From assembly GCA_016765515.1 (NCBI GenBank), contig JAESPT010000098.1, positions 1 to 5,305 of the forward strand: DNA of 5,305 nt, in the 5' to 3' direction. Made by a program: the position numbers and the translations under genes. The notes below the pieces were generated by a model that saw nothing but the letters and a program-made list of their open reading frames with translations, made no database searches and was not told the origin of the DNA. Below are positions 1 through 5,305 of the stretch, one piece after another; position 1 is the stretch's first letter, and the number at the start of each line of letters is the position of its first letter. Source of the DNA: Sneathiella sp. GTDB lineage: Bacteria; Pseudomonadota; Alphaproteobacteria; Sneathiellales; Sneathiellaceae.

Positions 1-185
1 AAGAATTGCCGTTTTACAAAATGAAAGCTATCGAGATTTAGGCGAGTGGCAACGGCCGGGCTCGCTGCCAGCACCATAACGGCACCTGCTGCGAGCAACA
101 GCCCCACAGCAACCAACGTCCAGCGGTCTACTGTCCACCACCAACGCCCAACAACCGATCGATCCAGACGCGTGAAAGTTGTCAT
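1..185 (-). CDS. ftsW: FtsW, SEDS-family septal peptidoglycan glycosyltransferase (N-terminal fragment, runs off left edge)
   Basis: Only the first 61 codons are present; the frame is open to the left edge. The peptide starts MTTFTRLDRS, followed by GRWWWTVDRW at about residues 13-22. One hydrophobic membrane segment follows at about residues 23-42, then SPAVATRL and FHFVKRQ. This order (basic cytoplasmic N-terminus, tryptophan-rich stretch, first membrane helix, 'ASPAVA', 'FHFV.RQ') is typical of alphaproteobacterial FtsW. FtsW is a multi-pass inner-membrane protein that, with the class B penicillin-binding protein FtsI, polymerises glycan strands from lipid II at the division septum. The start ATG overlaps the murD stop as ATGA, and a GAGGGGAG Shine-Dalgarno lies just upstream inside murD, which supports this start and translational coupling. 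The catalytic part lies outside the window. RodA is a paralogue, but the sequence and the position after murD favour FtsW. Confidence 0.9.
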   Translation of the reverse strand, partial: MTTFTRLDRSVVGRWWWTVDRWTLVAVGLLLAAGAVMVLAASPAVATRLNLDSFHFVKRQF

Positions 186-1552
186 CGGTTCTCCCCTCTG
201 ACGAAATCGCGAAAGGCATCCCCGCGTGCTTCAAAACTTGAAAACTGGTCAAAGCTTGCAGCGGCAGGAGACAGCAAAATAGTCGCGTCTCCTCCGGCTA
301 TTTTTGCCGCTTTCATTGCTTTTGATGTTGCAACGGAGAGATCGTGGCATTTGGTAAAGAACACGTGTCCCTTTAACGTTTCTGCAAAGGGATCCTCGGC
401 TTCACCAATCAAATAGACATGTTTGATTTTTGAAAAATGGGGAGACAGCGCCTCGATACCACCTGCTTTAGGAATTCCGCCGCAAATCCAATAGATATTG
501 TCAAATGTGGCAAGTGCCTTTTCTGCAGCTTCTGCGTTGGTCGCCTTGGAATCATTAATGATGCGAACACCATCTTTGATGCTTACCAACTCCATTCTGT
601 GGGCAAGACCTTCAAACGAAGTGAGCCCTTTCTCTATTTCCTCATCCGAAAGGCCCAAAGCACGGGTTACAGCAACAGCTGCTGCTGCATTTTGCCAATT
701 GTGACGGCCTCGTAATCCTTCAACTTTGTTAATATCCAGTGTCCACAAATGGCCCTGTTGCGAGCAATCCTTTAGGACGCCCTCCATGGCACTGACACCG
801 TTTTCAATTTCTTTTTCAACAGAAATAGGAATGATCCTTTGCCGACCATTTTCAGTCAAACGGCACGCCATTTCATAACAAATTGGATCATCGTGGTTGA
901 GAATAGCCACACCGCTTTTCTCCTGGTTCTGGAAAATGCGCTCTTTTGCAGATGTATATCCAGCCATATCACCATGTCGATCGAGATGATCAGGTGTAAC
1001 GTTTAGGATCAAGGCTATATCAGCCTGCCAGGAAGGCGTTAAATCCAGCTGGTATGATGACAGTTCTAAAACATATGTGCCATCATCACCAAGCTGCGGC
1101 AAATCCATAACCGGTGTTCCAATATTACCGCCAATGGCTGTTTCTCTGTCATTCACCGACAATATGTGGCTCACCAGGGCACTCGTTGTTGATTTTCCAT
1201 TAGTTCCGGTAATTCCAACAATCTTACCTGCTGTTTTTTCTGCCAAGAAAATCTCGATATCACCGACGATCTCTGTGCTCGTCTCTTTTGCTTTTTTTAC
1301 AATCGGGTGAGGCTTAGGATGGGTCAAAGGCACACCGGGACTTAAGACAAGAAAATCCGCGCCCTCCCATTCACTGTGGATCATATCCTTCACAATCAAA
1401 CCAGCAGCCTTTGCATCCAACTGGCGATCTTTATTGTCATCCCAAGCAATAACCCGTGCGTTTCCATCATGCAGTTGCTTAGCCGTAGCAAATCCGCTTT
1501 TGCCAAGGCCGAAGACGGCAATTTCTTTATTTTGGAAAACACGAACCTTCAT
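182..1552 (-). CDS. murD: MurD, UDP-N-acetylmuramoyl-L-alanine--D-glutamate ligase
   Basis: Cytoplasmic ATP-dependent Mur ligase that adds D-glutamate to UDP-MurNAc-L-Ala, the second amino-acid step of the peptidoglycan stem peptide. The 456-residue product is normal length for the family. An N-terminal Rossmann-like nucleotide-sugar-binding domain opens with AVFGLGKSG (residues 12-20). The central ATPase domain has the P-loop GTNGKST (116-122), ELSSYQLD (163-170), NVTPDHLDRHG (184-194) and the lysine expected to be carbamylated (K203, in SAKERIF). RHNWQNAAAA lies at 283-292 and HRME at 318-321. The C-terminal domain shows the D-Glu-site motif DSKATN (334-339) and LSPAAASFDQF (427-437). The ATG start lies 6 nt after the mraY stop. 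Its Shine-Dalgarno is weak (GAGA, 9 nt upstream), so translation may depend on coupling to mraY. The stop overlaps the ftsW start. The frame is intact and no key residue is missing. Confidence 0.97.
   Translation of the reverse strand: MKVRVFQNKEIAVFGLGKSGFATAKQLHDGNARVIAWDDNKDRQLDAKAAGLIVKDMIHSEWEGADFLVLSPGVPLTHPKPHPIVKKAKETSTEIVGDIEIFLAEKTAGKIVGITGTNGKSTTSALVSHILSVNDRETAIGGNIGTPVMDLPQLGDDGTYVLELSSYQLDLTPSWQADIALILNVTPDHLDRHGDMAGYTSAKERIFQNQEKSGVAILNHDDPICYEMACRLTENGRQRIIPISVEKEIENGVSAMEGVLKDCSQQGHLWTLDINKVEGLRGRHNWQNAAAAVAVTRALGLSDEEIEKGLTSFEGLAHRMELVSIKDGVRIINDSKATNAEAAEKALATFDNIYWICGGIPKAGGIEALSPHFSKIKHVYLIGEAEDPFAETLKGHVFFTKCHDLSVATSKAMKAAKIAGGDATILLSPAAASFDQFSSFEARGDAFRDFVRGENR
191..198 (-). 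promoter_or_regulatory. Shine-Dalgarno of ftsW, inside the end of murD
   Basis: The minus strand reads GAGGGGAG, with the GGAG part 5 nt and the GAGG part 9 nt before the ftsW ATG (185-183). It supports the ATGA-overlap start of ftsW and coupled translation with murD. Confidence 0.65.
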
Positions 1553-1842
1553 TATTACTTATCTCAATTTTAGGGATGCCAACCCGACCAATGCCAGAAT
1601 GACGGCAATGATCCAGAACCGGATGACAATTGTCGGTTCAGCCCAACCTTTTTGCTCAAAATGATGATGTAGGGGCGCCATTCGAAAAACACGTTTGCCT
1701 GTGAGTTTAAAGGAGGCGACTTGTACAATGACCGACACTGTCTCAAGGACGAACAATCCACCGATAATTGCCAGAGTGATTTCATGCTTTGTAACAACGC
1801 TAATAGACCCCAGAGCACCGCCCATGGCCAGAAAACCCGTAT

Positions 1843-1846
1843 CCCC
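1843..1846 (-). other. Frame break 2 in mraY: apparent loss of one G
   Basis: The minus strand reads ATG GGG ATA CGG, giving M-G-I-R and then non-family sequence that stays open to 1570. With a fifth G it reads ATG GGG GAT ACG GGT, giving M-G-D-T-G-F-L-A. This joins in frame to [10 protein letters not shown] at 1825 and restores the conserved aspartate at position 269. Confidence 0.88.
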
Positions 1847-2287
1847 ATGAACACCATGGCGGGCGGCGCATTGATCCAGAGAAATCCGAGGCTGGCACCG
1901 ATCAACGCGCCGCAGAAGACTAGAAGTTCACCTGCACCGGGGACAGCCTGGATTTGAAGATACTCAGCAAAGACATTATTGCCGACCAAGTAAGCGATAA
2001 GGCCGAAAGAGGCTCCGGCAATCATAACAGGCACAATCGCAAGTCCATCCAGTCCATCTGTTAAATTCACAGAGTTTGACGCACCCACCATGACCAGTAT
2101 GCCAAAGGGTATATAAAACCACCCCAGATCAAGCAGAACATTTTTCAAGAAAGGGATTGTAAGCCCAGTGGCAATTTCAGGATTGGCGGTTTTTACGATC
2201 CACAAGGTTGCCAGAAGTGCTATGGAAATTTCCATAAGAAGTTTAAGTTTTCCGGGAACTCCGCGCGTATTGTGGCGACTGACTTTT

Positions 2288-2289
2288 AA
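2288..2289 (-). other. Frame break 1 in mraY: apparent loss of one T
   Basis: The minus strand reads GAC TAT TAA AAG TCA, giving D-Y-stop. With one more T it reads GAC TAT TTA AAA GTC AGT, giving D-Y-L-K-V-S. This continues as [14 protein letters not shown] into the next open frame, as expected for MraY. The break falls immediately after the DDY motif, at a two-base T run. Confidence 0.88.
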
Positions 2290-2648
2290 TAGTCATCAAC
2301 AAAACCAATGGCACCGAAACCAAGGGTCACCAACAAAACAGACCAAACATAGGCGTTGGTTAAATCCGCCCACAATATAGTTCCAGATCCAAGGGCGAGC
2401 AGGATCAGGAATCCTCCCATGGTTGGTGTACCTTGTTTGGTAATAATATGCGATTGAGGGCCATCATCGCGAATGGGTTGCCCACGATGCTGTTTGCTTT
2501 TTAACCATTTGATAACAACCGGCCCGAATATAAAGCTGATCAGAAGTGCCGTCATAATTGCGCCTCCCGTCCGGAAGGTCAAATATCGGAAAAGATTAAA
2601 TATTGCAAAATCATCTGCAAGCGGAAAAAGAAGATTATACAACATACG

Positions 2649-4082
2649 CTACACTCCCACCCTATCGCTGTCTGACATTTTGTCAGAAGCGGCTTTTAAG
2701 GCGTCCAGAACTACTTTCATTTTACTTCCTAACGACCCTTTAATCAGAATTATATCTCCGTCGCGAATAACAGCGAGCAGGGGTTGCACAAGCTCACTTG
2801 AACCGGTTGCATATCCACCGTTTAGATCGTCTGGGAGAGCATCTGATAAATGACGCATATTAGGACCGGCAGCATATACCATATCAATGCTGTTAGCGGT
2901 AATATCATTTACAAGATTTGCGTGAATTTCGGGGGACGTATCCCCCAATTCAAGCATATCACCCAACACAGCAATTCTGCGCCCAGATTTTTCAGGCTTC
3001 ATTTGCCCTAAAACCTTGAATGCCGCCTGCATCGCAACAGGACTGGCGTTATAACTCTCGTCAATCACCGTGAACCTTTTTCCATCATGCATTAACTTGA
3101 TAATGGCCCCTCTGCCTGACGGGGCAGACAAAGTGGATAAAGAAATACACGCTTTTTGAAGGTCGGCATCAATTTCGCTCACAGCACCTAGGATTGGGAG
3201 AACGTTTTGCGCCCAGTGACGTCCCGGAATGGACAATGTAAAGGACAGAGACTGTCCAAAAATTGTGGCAGAAATTTCACTCGAATTAGGCTTTAATTCG
3301 ACATTATCAAGATGAATATTGGCATCTTGCTGCTCACCGAATACCGCTACGCGATTAATCCCAGCTTTTTTTGCCAGAGCGTTCAACATCTCACAATGTT
3401 CATTATCACCATTAAGAAGGGCGAGACCGTTCACCTTTAATCCTTCGAAAATTTCAGCCTTGGCTCGGGCAATATCCTCTGTACTGCTAAAAAACTCCAG
3501 ATGAGCAGCGGCGACTGTCGTTATAATCGCAACATGTGGCTCAACCATTTTTGAAAGTGGGCCCAGTTCCCCCGCATGGTTCATACCCAGCTCAAATATA
3601 GCGTAGTCGGTATCTTTGGGCATACGAGACAAGGATAAAGGGACACCCCAGTGATTATTGAAACTCCCAACGCTGTAATGTGTTTTTCCTTGAGGCGACA
3701 AGATATGAGCCAGAGTCTCCTTCGTGCCCGTTTTCCCCACACTGCCCGTCACGGCAATAACTTTGGCGGAACATCTTTTCCGTGCGGTCCTTCCCAAGGC
3801 TTCCATTGCGTGTAATGTATCGCTCACAACAATCAATTTTCTTTTGTCGGCGACATCTTCTGGAATGCGACTAACAATTGCCGCGACCGCCCCGCTTTCA
3901 AGGGCTTTAGCGACATAATCATGACCATCGTTATTTGGACCGACAATAGCTATAAAGAGATCACCCTCGACCACTGAACGATTATCTATGGCGACGCCAT
4001 TTGCAGACCATTCAGTATTTTCACAATGGCCATTTGTCGCCTGGACAATATCAGCTGCCGTCCATAAAGGGTTGTTAACCAT
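2649..4082 (-). CDS. murF: MurF, UDP-N-acetylmuramoyl-tripeptide--D-alanyl-D-alanine ligase
   Basis: Cytoplasmic ATP-dependent Mur ligase that adds the D-Ala-D-Ala dipeptide to UDP-MurNAc-tripeptide, completing the pentapeptide used by MraY. From the chosen start (MVNNPLWTA) the product is 477 residues, normal for the family. The N-terminal UDP-sugar-binding domain includes DNRSVVEGDLF (33-43). The ATPase domain has the P-loop TGSVGKTGTKE (112-122), FELGMNHAGE (163-172), the expected carbamylated lysine in ARAKAEIF (K208) and LNGDNEHC (223-230). Then follow GRHWAQN (287-293), DESYNASP (341-348), VLGDMLELG (372-380) and KGSLGSKM (448-455). An in-frame ATG 24 nt upstream (4106) is possible. The ATG at 4082 is preferred because GGAGG sits 6 nt before it and because the 8-nt overlap with murE is typical of the cluster, while the upstream option adds a poorly motivated eight-residue tail. 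The gene is intact and ends 3 nt before mraY. Confidence 0.96.
   Translation of the reverse strand: MVNNPLWTAADIVQATNGHCENTEWSANGVAIDNRSVVEGDLFIAIVGPNNDGHDYVAKALESGAVAAIVSRIPEDVADKRKLIVVSDTLHAMEALGRTARKRCSAKVIAVTGSVGKTGTKETLAHILSPQGKTHYSVGSFNNHWGVPLSLSRMPKDTDYAIFELGMNHAGELGPLSKMVEPHVAIITTVAAAHLEFFSSTEDIARAKAEIFEGLKVNGLALLNGDNEHCEMLNALAKKAGINRVAVFGEQQDANIHLDNVELKPNSSEISATIFGQSLSFTLSIPGRHWAQNVLPILGAVSEIDADLQKACISLSTLSAPSGRGAIIKLMHDGKRFTVIDESYNASPVAMQAAFKVLGQMKPEKSGRRIAVLGDMLELGDTSPEIHANLVNDITANSIDMVYAAGPNMRHLSDALPDDLNGGYATGSSELVQPLLAVIRDGDIILIKGSLGSKMKVVLDALKAASDKMSDSDRVGV
2654..2658 (-). promoter_or_regulatory. Shine-Dalgarno of mraY, inside the end of murF
   Basis: The minus strand reads GGGAG, 8 nt before the mraY ATG (2645-2643), within the last codons of murF. 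Spacing and match are good and support the [11 protein letters not shown] start, which also agrees with the usual MraY N-terminus. Confidence 0.65.
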
Positions 4083-5305
4083 CACGCCCCTCCAACTGTA
4101 CTGCAATCTCCCGAGCTACGTCCTTATCATTAAATGGCATTACTTTATCGCCAATGATCTGACCACTCTCATGCCCTTTGCCAGCAATGAGAACGACGTC
4201 TCCAACATTTGCCGCTTTCATAGCCATTTCAATGGCACACTTGCGATCGCCGACTTCAGTGGCGTGAGGACAGCCGGCCATAATATCTTTGCGAATATCT
4301 GCCGGTGTTTCAGTTCTAGGATTGTCATCGGTAACGTATACAGAATCCGCAAGTGTCGCTGCGATTTTGCCCATCTGCGGGCGTTTACCTTTGTCCCGAT
4401 CACCGCCGCAGCCAATCACTGCATGAATTTTACCCGCCACGTGAGGCCTCAATGACGTCAGCACAGTTTCAAGGGCGTTGGGAGTATGAGCAAAATCCAC
4501 ATAGACTGAGGCGCCTGATGGCAGGTTTACAACCTGCTCCATTCTGCCTGGAACACTTTCAATATTGGCCAGTCCTTCAATCGCGGCCTCTGCGCTCGCA
4601 CCGCAGGCAACGACGATTCCAACAGCACAGAGAATATTCATAGCTTGAAATTCACCGGCTACCGCCAACTCAAGAGAATAAGCCTTTCCGTAGATTTCCA
4701 CATCTACTTGCTGACCGGATCCATGAGAGCGAACGGACTTAAGACAAATTTCGCCGCCCGAGCGACCATAGCCAATAATCTTCAATCCACGATTTTCTGC
4801 CGCGTGCTTGAAAATTCCGTAAACATCAGAATCTGCGTTTAGAACCGCAGTACCGCCATCTTCCACCACTCTCGAAACGAGGCCTAATTTTGCCTTCAGA
4901 TAGACCTCACTGTTTTCATGATAATCCAAGTGATCTCGGGTCAAATTTGTAAACGCAGCGACCTTCACCTTCACAGCATCTAATCGAAACTGGTCTAAGC
5001 CATGGCTAGAGGCTTCCAACGCCACATGGGTTATCCCCACGTCCTGAAGTTCCTTCAACGTTTGATGCAACAAAACAGGTTCAGGAGAAGTGTAATGAAG
5101 AGGAGACGTTTTCTCTTGAGTGACAATTCCCAACGTTCCGATGCTGGCAGACTTCAAGCCCATATTTTGCCAGAGCATCCGGGTAAAATGAGCTACAGAA
5201 GTTTTTCCATTTGTTCCCGTAACCGCAGCGATAGACGCCGGCATACCGTTGCAAAAGCGCGCGGCGAGATAGGCGAGCTTCTGACGTGGATTTTCGGTCT
5301 TTAGG
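4075..5305 (-). CDS. murE: MurE, UDP-N-acetylmuramoyl-L-alanyl-D-glutamate--2,6-diaminopimelate ligase (5' end cut by right edge)
   Basis: Cytoplasmic Mur ligase adding the third stem-peptide residue. The frame is open to the right edge, so 409 C-terminal residues are seen and roughly 75-90 N-terminal ones are missing. An internal ATG at 5244 is not the true start: upstream codons still encode family sequence (ENPRQKLAYLAARF), and that ATG lies only eight residues before the P-loop. Numbering from the first visible codon, motifs are TGTNGKTS (29-36), YTSPEP (71-76), LEASSHGLDQFR (96-107), NLTRDHLDYH (120-129), the expected carbamylated lysine near 139, PGRME (252-256), DFAHTPNALE (270-279), GCGGDRDKGKRP (298-309), DNPRTE (327-332) and GKGHESGQ (375-382). 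In characterised MurE enzymes DNPR marks meso-diaminopimelate specificity rather than L-lysine, which fits a Gram-negative. The stop overlaps the murF start by 8 nt. No frame break is seen. Confidence 0.96.
   Translation of the reverse strand, partial: LKTENPRQKLAYLAARFCNGMPASIAAVTGTNGKTSVAHFTRMLWQNMGLKSASIGTLGIVTQEKTSPLHYTSPEPVLLHQTLKELQDVGITHVALEASSHGLDQFRLDAVKVKVAAFTNLTRDHLDYHENSEVYLKAKLGLVSRVVEDGGTAVLNADSDVYGIFKHAAENRGLKIIGYGRSGGEICLKSVRSHGSGQQVDVEIYGKAYSLELAVAGEFQAMNILCAVGIVVACGASAEAAIEGLANIESVPGRMEQVVNLPSGASVYVDFAHTPNALETVLTSLRPHVAGKIHAVIGCGGDRDKGKRPQMGKIAATLADSVYVTDDNPRTETPADIRKDIMAGCPHATEVGDRKCAIEMAMKAANVGDVVLIAGKGHESGQIIGDKVMPFNDKDVAREIAVQLEGRDG
4087..4093 (-). promoter_or_regulatory. 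Shine-Dalgarno of murF, inside the end of murE
   Basis: The minus strand reads GGAGGGG here, with the GGAGG core 6 nt before the ATG at 4082-4080. It is the strongest ribosome binding site in the window. It decides the murF start against the in-frame ATG at 4106, which lies upstream of it. Because it sits within the last codons of murE, murF translation is probably coupled to murE termination. Confidence 0.8.

Larger units (their letters stand above)
1559..2645 (-). pseudogene. mraY: MraY, phospho-N-acetylmuramoyl-pentapeptide-transferase, reading frame broken by two apparent 1-nt deletions
   Basis: MraY is an integral inner-membrane enzyme that transfers phospho-MurNAc-pentapeptide from UDP to undecaprenyl phosphate, giving lipid I. 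Three consecutive pieces in different frames together give one full protein. The first is residues 1-119 (2645-2286, ending VDDY then TAA). The second is about 120-268 (to 1843). The third is about 269-362 (to the stop at 1561-1559). Restoring one T near 2288 and one G near 1843 gives 362 residues, the normal length. Family motifs are then all present: TFRTGGA (23-29), GTPTMGG (72-78), catalytic-site aspartates D117 and D118 in [14 protein letters not shown] (194-203), D269 in the rebuilt MGDTG, and HHHFEQKGW (327-335). There are about ten hydrophobic segments. The ATG is 3 nt after the murF stop with GGGAG 8 nt upstream. It is labelled pseudogene only because the frame as sequenced is broken. 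The gene is essential and undecayed, so sequencing error is the likelier cause. Confidence 0.93.

Noticed and set aside
28..252. Minus-strand 74-residue open frame at the left edge
   Set aside because: It overlaps the end of murD and the start of ftsW in a different frame. The ftsW frame beginning at 185 gives convincing family sequence, so this is a shadow.
1570..1842. C-terminal half of the open frame 1570-2235 as a genuine alternative protein end
   Set aside because: After the MG at 1848-1843 the residues ([12 protein letters not shown] and on) do not match MraY, while the adjacent frame carries the real MraY C-terminus including HHHFEQKGW. The openness is incidental.
1559..2645. Programmed ribosomal frameshifting in mraY
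   Set aside because: Two -1 shifts would be needed. Neither site shows a canonical X XXY YYZ slippery heptamer, I see no obvious downstream stem-loop, and frameshifting is not known for this family. Loss of one base in each short homopolymer is a simpler explanation.
2473..2853. Plus-strand open frame of 126 residues across the murF-mraY junction
   Set aside because: It lies antisense to two well-supported genes, has no recognisable family sequence, and spans a junction where the minus-strand genes clearly own the coding signal.
3988..4455. Plus-strand open frame of 155 residues over the murE-murF junction
   Set aside because: It is an antisense shadow of conserved coding sequence. The translation resembles no known domain, and no separate promoter or gene context supports it.
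1..5305. An accessory or undescribed system hidden in the window
   Set aside because: Every base is accounted for by five collinear dcw genes with overlaps or gaps of at most 6 nt. I saw no repeats, mobile-element ends, RNA genes or foreign-looking insertions on either strand.

Overview
The window is a five-gene stretch of the division and cell wall (dcw) cluster, all on the minus strand. In transcription order (right to left) it holds murE (5' end cut off by the right edge), murF, mraY, murD and the first 61 codons of ftsW (cut off by the left edge). The protein sequences look alphaproteobacterial. Examples are the MraY opening with a TFRTGGA motif and its DDYLKV segment after frame correction, the MurF P-loop TGSVGKTGTKE, and an FtsW N-terminus with GRWWWTVDRW and SPAVATRL before FHFVKRQ. 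Base composition looks moderate (upper 40s % GC by eye), which is low for many alphaproteobacteria. I cannot place it below class with confidence.

Layout: murE 4075-5305 (partial), murF 2649-4082, mraY 1559-2645 (frame broken twice), murD 182-1552, ftsW 1-185 (partial). The genes are packed without real intergenic space. murE and murF overlap by 8 nt, murF and mraY are 3 nt apart, mraY and murD are 6 nt apart, and murD and ftsW share an ATGA overlap. No promoter, terminator, RNA gene, repeat, mobile element or CRISPR array is visible, and no stretch over 300 bases lacks a gene. The arrangement fits one polycistronic transcript with Shine-Dalgarno sequences lying inside the preceding genes.

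The genes act in consecutive or neighbouring steps of peptidoglycan precursor synthesis. MurD adds D-Glu, MurE adds meso-diaminopimelate (judged from its DNPR motif), and MurF adds D-Ala-D-Ala to finish UDP-MurNAc-pentapeptide. MraY moves the phospho-MurNAc-pentapeptide to undecaprenyl phosphate to make lipid I. FtsW is the SEDS-family glycan polymerase of the divisome.

The one anomaly is mraY. As given, it lacks one T near 2288-2289 and one G near 1843-1846. Both losses fall in short homopolymers, and adding one base at each restores a 362-residue MraY with all key motifs. Because mraY is essential and its neighbours are intact, sequencing or assembly error is the likeliest explanation. I found no undescribed system here.
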